A DNA stretch of 64,000 nt from UBA8190 sp003453695 (GTDB taxonomy: Bacteria > Actinomycetota > Acidimicrobiia > Acidimicrobiales > UBA8190). Positions 52,056 to 60,565 of this stretch are shown here, in pieces (within the stretch, counting starts at the first letter, position 1; each line of letters begins with the position of its first letter). The notes beneath the pieces were generated by a model. The model was not told the DNA's origin, did no database searches, and saw nothing but the letters and a program-made list of their open reading frames with translations. Position numbers and translations under genes: made by a program. Location: positions 5,722-69,721 of the forward strand of contig DAIRBY010000012.1 of the NCBI GenBank assembly GCA_036796975.1. The letters are read 5' to 3'.

Positions 52056-53105
52056 GTGTCCGCCACAGCCTCGGCCTTCGTCCAAGCGTGCCGGCGCCAG
52101 CCCGTGGAACGGGTACCGGTATGGTTCATGCGCCAGGCGGGGCGGTCGCTGCCCGAGTACCGAGCCGCCCGGGGCCCGGGCAGCATCCTCGAGGCGGTGG
52201 CCCGGCCCGAGCTCGCTGCCGAGCTGACCCTGCAGCCCGTGCGCCGCTATGGCGTCGACGCCGCCGTCCTCTTCTCCGACATCGTCGTGCCGGTGGCGGC
52301 GGTGGGCTTCGGGGTCGACGTGGCGCCGGGGCGGGGCCCGGTGGTGGCGACCCCGTTTCGCAGCCGGGAAGACCTGCGCCGGCTCCGGCCGCTCGTTGCC
52401 GAAGAGGACGTCCCCTACGTGGCCGAGACGGTCAAGCTCGTGGTGGGCGAGCTGGGCGAGGTGCCCCTCATCGGGTTCGCCGGCGCCCCCTTCACGGTGG
52501 CGAGCTACCTGGTGGAAGGCGGCCCCTCCCGAGACCACGCCCGGACCAAGGCCCTCATGCACGGCGATCCGGAGCTGTTCGCCGCGCTCCTCGACGCCCT
52601 CGCCGACATGGCGCTCGCCTTCCTGCGTGCCCAGGTCGAGGCGGGTGCCTCGGCCGTGCAGCTCTTCGACAGCTGGGCCGGCGCCCTGTCGCCCGCCGAC
52701 TATGCCCGCGCCGTGCTGCCCGCCAGCACCAAGGTCCTCACCGGCCTGGCCGACACCGGGGTGCCCCGCATCCACTTCGGGGTGGGAACGGGCGAGCTCC
52801 TCGCCCTCATGGCCGGAGCCGGTGCCGACGTGGTCGGGGTCGACTGGCGGGTCCCGCTGGACGAGGCCCGGCGCCGGGTGGGCCCGGGCGTGGCCGTCCA
52901 GGGAAACCTCGACCCGGCGGTGTGCCTGGCGCCCTGGGAGGTGGTGGCGGAGGCGGCGCTCGACGTGTTGGTGCGAGGCGGCGGGACGGGCCACGTCTTC
53001 AACCTGGGCCACGGGGTGCTCCCCGAGACGGACCCTGATGTGCTCGCCCGTCTGGTCGCCCTCGTGCACGACACCCCCGTGCCGCCCGAAGCGCGGTCGC
53101 GGTGA
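52056..53105 (+). CDS. hemE: Uroporphyrinogen decarboxylase
   Basis: 349 residues. The N-terminal signature PVWFMRQAGRSLPEYR holds the substrate-binding Arg residues and LFSDIVVP the catalytic Asp; GFAGAPFTVASYLVEGG, LFDSWAGALSP and NLGHGVLPETDPD are further family motifs. Converts uroporphyrinogen III to coproporphyrinogen III in the cytoplasm. Start of the four-gene run hemE-cpfC-cgoX-lnt, each overlapping the next. Confidence 0.95.
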   Translation: MSATASAFVQACRRQPVERVPVWFMRQAGRSLPEYRAARGPGSILEAVARPELAAELTLQPVRRYGVDAAVLFSDIVVPVAAVGFGVDVAPGRGPVVATPFRSREDLRRLRPLVAEEDVPYVAETVKLVVGELGEVPLIGFAGAPFTVASYLVEGGPSRDHARTKALMHGDPELFAALLDALADMALAFLRAQVEAGASAVQLFDSWAGALSPADYARAVLPASTKVLTGLADTGVPRIHFGVGTGELLALMAGAGADVVGVDWRVPLDEARRRVGPGVAVQGNLDPAVCLAPWEVVAEAALDVLVRGGGTGHVFNLGHGVLPETDPDVLARLVALVHDTPVPPEARSR

Positions 53106-54064
53106 GCAGCGCCTCCGGTGGTGCGGTCGACGACCGGGCCGGCGTGGTGGTCATGGCCCACGGCACGCCCGAGCGCCTCGAGGACGTGGAGTCCTTCTAC
53201 ACCGAGATCCGCAGGGGCCGGCCGCCGTCGCCGACGCAGCTGGCCGACCTCGAGGGCCGCTACCGCGCCATCGGGGGCACGTCCCCGTTGAACGCCACCA
53301 CCCGCTCCCAGTCCGACGTCATCGCCGCCGTCTTGCAACAGCGGCGGCCGGGACGCTTCGTGGTGCGTCACGGCGCCCGGTTCGCCGCCCCGCGTATCGA
53401 ACAGGCCGTCGACGAGCTGGCCGACGCCGGCGTGAACCGGTTGATCGGTGTCGTCCTGGCGCCGCATTCGTCGTACGCCAGCGTCAGGGAGTACGAGCGC
53501 CGCCTCCACCAAGCAGCCACAGCGGCGCAGACACGCACCGGCCGGTCTCTTCCCGTCACCATGGTCGACCACTGGTACGACACGCCGGGCTTCGCCGAGC
53601 TGGTGGGCGAGCGGGTGCGCGCCGCACTCGACTCCCTTGCAGCAGAGCACCGGGGCGAGGCGCTGGTGGTGTTCACGGCACACTCGGTGCCGGCACGGCT
53701 GATCACGACCGGCGACACCTATGCCGCGCAGTTGGCCGAGTCGGCTCGGGCGGTGGCGGGCACGTCGGGACTGCGCACCTGGACGGTGGCGTGGCAGAGC
53801 GCCGGCCGCACCGACGACGAGTGGCTGGGGCCAGACGTACGCCAGGTGATCGTCGAACAGGCGCACTCGGGAACGACGGCGGTGGTGGTGTGCCCCGTCG
53901 GCTTCGTGGCCGACCACCTCGAGGTCCTCTACGACCTCGACATCGAGGCGCGCGCCGTGGCCGAGAAGGAGGGGATCTCGTTCGCCCGCACGGCGTCGTT
54001 CAACGACGATCCGGCCTTCTGCGCCGTGGTGGCCCAGGCGGTGCTGGCCGCCGACAGCCGATGA
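53102..54064 (+). CDS. cpfC: Coproporphyrin III ferrochelatase
   Basis: 320 residues of the ferrochelatase (HemH) fold with MAHGTPERLEDVESFYTEIRRG at the N-terminus, the metal-site His in FTAHSVPAR and the acidic partner in VGFVADHLEVLYDLD. In actinobacteria this enzyme inserts iron into coproporphyrin III, a reading supported here by the adjacent oxidase gene. GTG overlaps the hemE stop. The last enzyme of that route, ChdC, is not in the window. Confidence 0.93.
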   Translation: MSSASGGAVDDRAGVVVMAHGTPERLEDVESFYTEIRRGRPPSPTQLADLEGRYRAIGGTSPLNATTRSQSDVIAAVLQQRRPGRFVVRHGARFAAPRIEQAVDELADAGVNRLIGVVLAPHSSYASVREYERRLHQAATAAQTRTGRSLPVTMVDHWYDTPGFAELVGERVRAALDSLAAEHRGEALVVFTAHSVPARLITTGDTYAAQLAESARAVAGTSGLRTWTVAWQSAGRTDDEWLGPDVRQVIVEQAHSGTTAVVVCPVGFVADHLEVLYDLDIEARAVAEKEGISFARTASFNDDPAFCAVVAQAVLAADSR

Positions 54065-55491
54065 ACCGACCGCGTCCCGTCGTGGCCGTGGTGGGAGGCG
54101 GCATCGCCGGGCTCGCCGCGGCGTGGGAACTGGTGGGCAGCGGGAGCGGCTCGGCGCCGGGAGGTGCCGAGGTGCTCGTGCTGGAGGCGGGCCCGGCGCT
54201 GGGCGGGAGGATCGGCACCGCCGACTTCTGCGGCCGGCCCGTCGACCTCGGCGCCGACGCCTTCATCACCCGGCGCCCCGAAGCGCTGGAGCTGTGTCAG
54301 CAGCTCGGCCTCGAGGACGAGCTGGCGGCCCCGGCGACGAGCCGCGCCTATGTCTTGGCGGGCGGCCGGCTCCGGGCCCTGCCGGCCGGCCTGGTGCTGG
54401 GCGTGCCCACGCGGCTGGGGCCGCTGGCGCGCTCGGGCATCCTGTCGCCGGCGGGGGTGGGGCGGGCGGCGCTGGACCTCGTCACCCCTTCTCGGGGGAG
54501 GGACGATCCGCCCGACGAGTCGGTGGGATCGATCGTCCGTCGACGCCTGGGCGACGAGGTGGCAGCGCAACTGGCCGACCCGCTCGTGGGGGGCATCCAC
54601 GCCGGGAACGCCGACGAGATGAGCGCGGCGGCAGTGTTCCCGGCCCTGCTGGCAGCCGACGCCGCGCCCGGGAGCCTCATGCGGCGGCTGCGATCGGGTG
54701 CCGACGGGGGCGGCCCCGGCCCCGGTGGCACCTCGCCGGTGTTCCTCGGACTGCCTTCCGGCATGGGGCACCTGGTCGAGCGACTGGCCATGGCCTTACG
54801 TGGCGAGGGCGTGCAGGTCCACACCGACGCTCCGGTGCACAGCCTCGAGCGGCGGCAGGGACGATGGGTGCTCGAAGCCGCCCATGCCAAGGTCGAAGCC
54901 GACGCCGTGGTCCTGGCCGTGCCGGCGCCGGCAGCGGCGCGCCTCGTCGCCGCCCACAGCCTGCCGCTGGCCGGGCTCCTGCGCTCGCTCGACTACGCGT
55001 CGGTGACGCTCGTGACCATGCGCTTCACCGGCGACGTCCCTCAGCTGCCTCCGGGCAGCGGCTTCTTGGTGCCCCGCACCTCGGGGGGGCTGGTCACCGC
55101 CTGCACCTGGCTGTCGGCGAAGTGGCGGCACCTGGCCAGGCCGGGAGAGCTGCTGCTCCGAGCCTCGCTGGGCCGCGCCGGCGACGACCGTCCGGACTCG
55201 TTGGACGCCGACGAATTGGTGCGGCGCACCCTGGGCGAGCTGGCACCCGCCATGCGCATCGCCAGCCGGGCCGACGACACCATGGTGACGCGCTTCGATG
55301 CGGCCTTCCCGCAGTACGCCGTGGGACACGTCCGCAAGGTGGCCGCCATCCAGCGCGCCGCCGCCGGCCTCGGGGGCATGTCGGTGGCCGGAGCCGCCTT
55401 CCACGGCGTGGGCATCCCGGCCTGCATCGCCAGCGGCCGCCAGGCCGCCCGCGCCGCGCTGTCGCGTCTCGAGGAGCCGGCTTGGCGCTGA
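54061..55491 (+). CDS. cgoX: Coproporphyrinogen III oxidase (HemY/HemG type)
   Basis: 476 residues, FAD flavoprotein: VAVVGGGIAGLAAAWEL at the N-terminus, LVLEAGPALGGRIGT and the C-terminal VAGAAFHGVGIPACIASGRQAA. Relatives in Gram-positive bacteria oxidise coproporphyrinogen III to coproporphyrin III, upstream of CpfC. ATG overlaps the cpfC stop (ATGA). Soluble or peripheral membrane protein. Confidence 0.92.
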   Translation: MNRPRPVVAVVGGGIAGLAAAWELVGSGSGSAPGGAEVLVLEAGPALGGRIGTADFCGRPVDLGADAFITRRPEALELCQQLGLEDELAAPATSRAYVLAGGRLRALPAGLVLGVPTRLGPLARSGILSPAGVGRAALDLVTPSRGRDDPPDESVGSIVRRRLGDEVAAQLADPLVGGIHAGNADEMSAAAVFPALLAADAAPGSLMRRLRSGADGGGPGPGGTSPVFLGLPSGMGHLVERLAMALRGEGVQVHTDAPVHSLERRQGRWVLEAAHAKVEADAVVLAVPAPAAARLVAAHSLPLAGLLRSLDYASVTLVTMRFTGDVPQLPPGSGFLVPRTSGGLVTACTWLSAKWRHLARPGELLLRASLGRAGDDRPDSLDADELVRRTLGELAPAMRIASRADDTMVTRFDAAFPQYAVGHVRKVAAIQRAAAGLGGMSVAGAAFHGVGIPACIASGRQAARAALSRLEEPAWR

Positions 55492-57095
55492 GCCGTCTGG
55501 GGCGCGCCGCTGTCTTCGCCGGGCCGCCGCTCGTGGCTGGTGCGGTCATGGCCCTGTCGCTCCCGCCTTTCGGGTTCTGGGTGCTCGCCTTTGCCGCCGC
55601 CGCAGCGCTGTGGTGGCTGCTCGACAACCTCGACTGGAGCAGGCGGCTGCTCGCCGGATGGCTGTTCGGGATCGGCCTGTACGGCATCGGGCTGTGGTGG
55701 GTCACCGACTTCAACGTGTACGGCGGGTTGTTGGTCATCGTGGTGGAGGCGCTGGCCCCCGCCGTCGCCTCCCTGGTGACGCCGCGCGGCCGGGGACACA
55801 CGGTGGTCCTGGCCGGGGCCATGGTGCTCATGGAGATGGCCCGGTCGTCGTGGCCCCTCGGTGGCCTGCCTCTCGGCGGGGTGGCCCTCGGACAAGCGGC
55901 AGCACCCTTGGCGGACACGGCCCGGTTGGGAGGTCCGGGGCTCGTCGTGGGACTGGTGTGGCTGGGCGGCGGTGGTGTCGGGGCGGTCGTCGTCACCGTC
56001 GTGCGCCGGGCCCTCCTCGCGCGTCGGTCACGGCGGGAGCCGGCGGGCTGGCGAGAGCTCACCGGCGCGCCGCCGCCTTCAGGTGTGCGCACCTTGGTGC
56101 CCGTGCCGCTGCCGGGCCCCATCGCGGCCGGCGTCTTGGCCGTCGTCGTGGTGATCGGCCTGGGCACCGCCGGGCGCAGCGCACCGGACGGCGGGCGCGC
56201 CGTGTCGCACGTACGGGTGGCCGCCGTGCAGGGTGGCGGGCAGCGGGGCCTGTCCAAGGCGCAAGTGCCCGTGGCGACCGTGTTCGACGCCCAGGTGGAG
56301 GCGACCGTGTCCCTGCTGGGCGGGTCGGGACCGAGGCCGGCGCTCGTCGTGTGGCCCGAGGACGTCGTCGCCCTCGACCAGCCGTTGCGGGGCTCGCTGG
56401 AGGAACAGACGGTCTCGGCGCTGGCCCGCAGCGCCGGGGCCACCGTGCTCGCCGGGGTCACCGAGCCGGCAGGGCGGGGACGCTTCCGCAACGAGATCGT
56501 GGCCTTCTCGCCCGCGGGCAACGTGGCGTCGGTCTTCGAGAAGGTCCACCGCGTACCCTTCGGCGAGTACGTGCCGTGGCGGGGGTTGGTGAAGCACCTC
56601 GCCGACCTGTCCGCCGTGCCCGAGGACGCCGTGCCCGGCCACGGCGACGGCGTGATGCGCACGCCGGCGGGACGGCTCGGGGTGATGGTGTCCTACGAGG
56701 TCTTCTTCTCGTCGCGGGGACAGTCGGCCACGAGGGGCGGCGCCTCCCTGTTGGTGGTGCCCACCAACACCTCGTCCTACTCGACGGCCCAGGTGCCCAC
56801 CCAGGAGGTGGCCGCCGACCGCCTCCAGGCGCTGGCAGAAGGGCGCGACCTGGTGCAGTCGGCGCCGACCGGGTTCAGCGACCTCGTCGACCACGACGGA
56901 CGCGTCCTCGCGCGCAGCGATCTCGGCCGCCGGGCCCAGGTGGTGGGCACCCTGGCCAGGCGGAGCGGGCGCACCGTCTACGAGCGGCTGGGCGATCTCC
57001 CCGTGCTCATCGCTGCCACCCTGGCTGTCGCCGGCGGATGGCTGTGGTTGGTCTTCTCACCGGCCCACGACGATCGGCGCCGGCGCCGCCGGTGA
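55482..57095 (+). CDS. lnt: Apolipoprotein N-acyltransferase homologue with Ser for catalytic Cys
   Basis: 537 residues from TTG 55482, inside the cgoX end. The N-terminal about 230 residues carry six to eight membrane helices; the nitrilase-like domain follows. Of the catalytic triad, Glu293 (VVWPEDVV) and Lys354 (FEKVHRVPFGEYVP) are present, but the Cys position is Ser404 (GVMVSYEVFF). E. coli Lnt needs its Cys387 to carry the acyl group, so this protein may be inactive, use Ser, or do a different reaction. Ends with a basic tail. Confidence 0.85.
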   Translation: MALSRLGRAAVFAGPPLVAGAVMALSLPPFGFWVLAFAAAAALWWLLDNLDWSRRLLAGWLFGIGLYGIGLWWVTDFNVYGGLLVIVVEALAPAVASLVTPRGRGHTVVLAGAMVLMEMARSSWPLGGLPLGGVALGQAAAPLADTARLGGPGLVVGLVWLGGGGVGAVVVTVVRRALLARRSRREPAGWRELTGAPPPSGVRTLVPVPLPGPIAAGVLAVVVVIGLGTAGRSAPDGGRAVSHVRVAAVQGGGQRGLSKAQVPVATVFDAQVEATVSLLGGSGPRPALVVWPEDVVALDQPLRGSLEEQTVSALARSAGATVLAGVTEPAGRGRFRNEIVAFSPAGNVASVFEKVHRVPFGEYVPWRGLVKHLADLSAVPEDAVPGHGDGVMRTPAGRLGVMVSYEVFFSSRGQSATRGGASLLVVPTNTSSYSTAQVPTQEVAADRLQALAEGRDLVQSAPTGFSDLVDHDGRVLARSDLGRRAQVVGTLARRSGRTVYERLGDLPVLIAATLAVAGGWLWLVFSPAHDDRRRRRR

Positions 57096-57227
57096 TCTCT
57101 CTTCGCTGGGCGCCTGCACGCCGGGCAGTACCCAGGCCCTGGCTCAGTGCCCTTCCCGGTGACCGGCGTGGGCGTCATGGGAATTCAGCTGCGAAGGCCC
57201 TGGTCAGCGGGTATCAATTGCCGGCGA

Positions 57228-57233
57228 TAGCGT
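57228..57233 (+). promoter_or_regulatory. -10 element TAGCGT
   Basis: TAGCGT six bases before the ATG at 57240, no ribosome-binding site: leaderless-type. Lies in a 144-base gap after lnt with no other clear feature. Confidence 0.45.
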
Positions 57234-57239
57234 TGCCGG

Positions 57240-57782
57240 ATGACGGTCGTCGAGACCGCTCGGCTCGTGTTGCGCCTCTGGGAGTGGGGGGACCTCGAGG
57301 TGCTGACCGAGATCTTCGCCAAGCCCGAGGTGTGGCAGTTCCCCTTCCGCCGCGGCTTCACCGACAAGGAGACGGCGGACTTCCTCGAGCGGGCCCTTGT
57401 CAAACAAGAAGCCGGGATTCCGACGCCCTGGGCGGCCGAGCTACGCGACGCCGATCGCGTGGTCGGTTACGTGGGCTTGTCGGTTCCCGAATTCCTTCCC
57501 GAGGTGATGCCCGCCGTCGAGGTGGGCTGGCGTCTCGATCCCGGGTTCTGGGGACGGGGGCTGGCGACAGAAGGTGCGGCCGGCGCCCTGGACCACGGCT
57601 TCGGCGTCCTCGGACTCGAGCAGATCGTGAGCATCTACCAGCCGGAGAACGTGGCGTCGGGACGGGTGATGGAGCGCCTGGGCATGATTTTCGACCGGGA
57701 CACCGTGTTCCCCGGACGCCACCTGGCGCTGCGCGTCTACCGGATCAGGCGGGACGAGTGGCCCGTCGCCGACGCGCCCTGA
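57240..57782 (+). CDS. RimJ/RimL-type GNAT N-acetyltransferase
   Basis: 180 residues: N-terminal ETARLVLRLWEWGDLEVLTE, central VEVGWRLDPGFWGRGLATEGAAGALDHGF with the acetyl-CoA loop, and NVASGRVMERLGM near the end, all standard for the RimJ/RimL branch. Acetylates a protein N-terminus or a small amine; target unknown. Single gene, converging with the HAD gene. Confidence 0.9.
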   Translation: MTVVETARLVLRLWEWGDLEVLTEIFAKPEVWQFPFRRGFTDKETADFLERALVKQEAGIPTPWAAELRDADRVVGYVGLSVPEFLPEVMPAVEVGWRLDPGFWGRGLATEGAAGALDHGFGVLGLEQIVSIYQPENVASGRVMERLGMIFDRDTVFPGRHLALRVYRIRRDEWPVADAP

Positions 57783-57792
57783 CCCGCCCCGG

Positions 57793-58350
57793 TCAGTCGT
57801 AGTACCCCGAATGGATGTAGATGCAGGGGATGCTCTCGGAGTGGAACATGTCGCGGTTGCGAGGGTCGTCCTCGAAGGCCAGGCGCGGGTCGATCCCGTA
57901 GGCGCGGAGCTGGTGGAGGGCGGCGCGCTTGAATCGGGCCACTTGGGCGTAGTCGCCCCGGTTGCGCATCACGAGCAGGTCCCAGCGAAGCCGGTTGTGC
58001 GCCAGCCACGACAGGGTCTGCGGCTGGACCCGCAGAGGGCGGCCGGTGAGGAGCACCACGTACAGCGACGAGTCCAGCAGTTCGAGCAGCCTGGCCACCT
58101 CGTCGACGAGCGGGTCGTCGCCGCAGGCGTCGAAGAAGGCGTCCCAGTCCCGCCGGCCCCATTCGAGGAAGTGCTGACGGGACGCCGCGTCCGACAACAC
58201 GCCGTCGAGGTCGAAGATCACCGCCGGCCCCGGGGCCACCGGCCGGGTGTGCCAGCACCAGTTGACCGGGATCTCCTCGACCCGCTCGTCGGACATGGGC
58301 TCTTCGCCGCCGGCGGGCGGCGGGAGCCGGTCGTCGAGCCGATCCACCAC
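57793..58350 (-). CDS. HAD-family phosphatase-like protein
   Basis: 185 residues from GTG 58350; an ATG at 58296 (MSDERVEEIPVNW) is the alternative. HAD motif I is IFDLDGVLSD (nucleophile Asp and general acid Asp), motif II LLTGRP and the late acidic motif FEDDPRNRDMF. The cap is short, as in polynucleotide-phosphatase or nucleotidase-like HADs. It starts four bases after the acetyl-CoA synthetase stop and is likely cotranscribed. Confidence 0.85.
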   Translation of the reverse strand: MVDRLDDRLPPPAGGEEPMSDERVEEIPVNWCWHTRPVAPGPAVIFDLDGVLSDAASRQHFLEWGRRDWDAFFDACGDDPLVDEVARLLELLDSSLYVVLLTGRPLRVQPQTLSWLAHNRLRWDLLVMRNRGDYAQVARFKRAALHQLRAYGIDPRLAFEDDPRNRDMFHSESIPCIYIHSGYYD

Positions 58351-58354
58351 GACG

Positions 58355-60346
58355 TCAGTCCTCGGTGGCGGACGCCGCCGACAGCCGGCGGATCTCCTCG
58401 ACCACACCGGGATCGGCCAAGGTGGTCGTGTCGCCCAGATCCCTTCCCTCGGCCACGTCCTTCAAGAGCCTCCGCATGATCTTCCCCGAGCGGGTCTTGG
58501 GAAGCTCCTCGGTGAAGATCACGGTCTTGGGCCGGGCGATGGCGCCGATGTGCCCGGCCACATGCGCCCGCAGCTCCTCGCCGCGCGCCTCGGACGGGGA
58601 CTCCCCGGCGCGCAGGGTGACGAAAGCCACGATCGCCTGTCCGGTCGTGTCGTCCTTGGCCCCCACCACCGCCGACTCCGCCACCGCCGGATGCGTCACG
58701 AGTGACGACTCGACTTCGGTGGTGGAGAGGCGATGTCCCGACACGTTCATCACGTCGTCCACCCGGCCGAGCAACCAGAAGTAACCCTCGTCGTCGATCT
58801 TGGCGCCGTCGCCGGCGAAGTACCGGCCCGGGAAGCGGCTCCAGTACGTCTCCCGGTAGCGCTCAGGATCTCCGTACAGGCCGCGCAACATCGACGGCCA
58901 GGGCCGGACCAAGGTCAGATACCCCCCGCCGCGTCCCACCGGTCTGCCCTCGTCGTCCACCACTTCGGCGTCGACGGCGGGAAGCGGGAAGGTGGCCGAC
59001 CCCGGCTTGCACACCGTCTGTCCGGGCAGCGGGGAGATGAGGATGGCCCCGGTCTCGGTCTGCCACCAGGTGTCGACCACCGGGCAGCGGCCGCCGCCGA
59101 TGGTCTCCCGGTACCACATCCACGCTTCGGGGTTGATGGGCTCGCCCACCGAGCCGAGCAGCCGCAGCGACGAGAGGTCATGGCGGCCGGGGTACTCCGA
59201 GCCCCACTTCATGAAGGTGCGGATGGCGGTCGGAGCGCAGTAGAGGATGGTGACCCCGTAACGCTCGATGATGTCCCACCACCGGTCCTTGTCGGGGAAG
59301 TCCGGGGTGCCTTCGTACATCACGCTGGTGGCGGCATTGGCGAGCGGCCCGTACACGATGTAGCTGTGCCCGGTGACCCAGCCGATGTCCGCCGCACACC
59401 AGTACACGTCGGTGTCGGGATGGAGGTCGAACACCGACCGGCAGGTGAAGGCGACCTGGGTGAGGTATCCACCCGTCGTGTGCATGATGCCTTTGGGCTT
59501 GGCCGTCGTGCCCGAGGTGTAGAGGAGGTAGAGCAGTGCCTCGGCGTCCATGGGCTCAGCCGGGCACTGGGCATCGGCGGCGGCCACGAGCTCCGACCAC
59601 CACTGGTCGCGACCGGCCGTCATGGGGACCTGGCCGCCCGCCTCACCCACACGGCGCACCACCACGACGTGCTCGATGGACGGCGTCGATTGGAGTGCCG
59701 CATCGGCGTTGACCTTGAGGGCGACAGCCTGGCCCCTCCGCCATCCCCCGTCGGCGGTGACGAGCACCCTGGCCGAGGCGTCGTTGATGCGGTCGCGCAG
59801 CGCATCGGGAGAGAAGCCGCCGAACACCACGGAGTGGGCGGCGCCCAGGCGGGTGCAGGCAAGCATGGCCACCGGTAGCTCGGGGATCATGGGCATGTAG
59901 ATGGCGACCACGTCCCCTCGGCGGACGCCCAGGGACTTGAGCACGTTGGCGAAGCGCTGCACCTCGTCGAGCAGGTCGTCGTAGGTCAGCGTGCGCGTGT
60001 CGCCGGGCTCCCCCACCCAGTGGAAGGCGACGCGGTCGCCGAGCCCGGCCTGGACGTGGCGGTCCAGGCAGTTGTGCGACACGTTGAGCGTCCCGCCCAC
60101 GAACCACTGGGCGAAGGGGGGGTCCCACTCGAGGACTCGGTCCCAGGGAGTGAACCAGTCCAGGGCCCGCGCCTGCTCCGCCCAGAACCCCTCGGGATCC
60201 TTGTCGGCTTGCTCGTACACGGCGGGATCGGCGAAGGTGGCCTGGGCCCGGAACCCGTCGGCGGGCGGAAACCGTCGCTCCTCGAGGTAGAAGTCGTCGA
60301 TGGCGGCCCGCTGCGAGCCGCCCCCCGATCGGGCGTCGTCGGCCAT
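58355..60346 (-). CDS. acsA: Acetyl-CoA synthetase (AMP-forming)
   Basis: 663 residues, full length. P-loop YLLYTSGTTAKPKG, adenylate motif WWQTETG, hinge GRVDDVMNVSGHRLST and the C-terminal catalytic Lys in PKTRSGKIMRR, a Lys whose acetylation shuts down Acs enzymes in other bacteria. Activates acetate to acetyl-CoA in the cytoplasm. Start ATG after GGGGGAG. A GNAT gene is close, but nothing shows that it is the regulator. Confidence 0.96.
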   Translation of the reverse strand: MADDARSGGGSQRAAIDDFYLEERRFPPADGFRAQATFADPAVYEQADKDPEGFWAEQARALDWFTPWDRVLEWDPPFAQWFVGGTLNVSHNCLDRHVQAGLGDRVAFHWVGEPGDTRTLTYDDLLDEVQRFANVLKSLGVRRGDVVAIYMPMIPELPVAMLACTRLGAAHSVVFGGFSPDALRDRINDASARVLVTADGGWRRGQAVALKVNADAALQSTPSIEHVVVVRRVGEAGGQVPMTAGRDQWWSELVAAADAQCPAEPMDAEALLYLLYTSGTTAKPKGIMHTTGGYLTQVAFTCRSVFDLHPDTDVYWCAADIGWVTGHSYIVYGPLANAATSVMYEGTPDFPDKDRWWDIIERYGVTILYCAPTAIRTFMKWGSEYPGRHDLSSLRLLGSVGEPINPEAWMWYRETIGGGRCPVVDTWWQTETGAILISPLPGQTVCKPGSATFPLPAVDAEVVDDEGRPVGRGGGYLTLVRPWPSMLRGLYGDPERYRETYWSRFPGRYFAGDGAKIDDEGYFWLLGRVDDVMNVSGHRLSTTEVESSLVTHPAVAESAVVGAKDDTTGQAIVAFVTLRAGESPSEARGEELRAHVAGHIGAIARPKTVIFTEELPKTRSGKIMRRLLKDVAEGRDLGDTTTLADPGVVEEIRRLSAASATED

Positions 60347-60515
60347 GTGCTGGCTCCCCCTTTCACCGGCTGCCGTGGTCCGGCTCTCGGGCGGTCGCTG
60401 ACACGGTGGTCAGCCGGTGACGGTGCTCCGGCTGGACGCCGACGTCGTCGTCCCTCCGGTGATGCCGCACTGCCGTCGCCAGACCGCCGCCAGTGGCGAA
60501 GCCTACCCACGGACA

Positions 60516-60529
60516 GTGCTTTCGAGCAC
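60516..60529 (+). promoter_or_regulatory. UUCG-capped hairpin in the leader of the MprF-like gene
   Basis: GTGCT-TTCG-AGCAC: a five-pair stem with a UUCG tetraloop, 37 bases before the ATG at 60566, within the 219-base gap after acsA. No U-tract follows, so it is more likely an mRNA leader structure than a terminator. The rest of the gap shows nothing clear. Confidence 0.4.
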
Positions 60530-60565
60530 CCGAACAGCGCTGCCAGCGCGAAGATGTGGGCCGTC

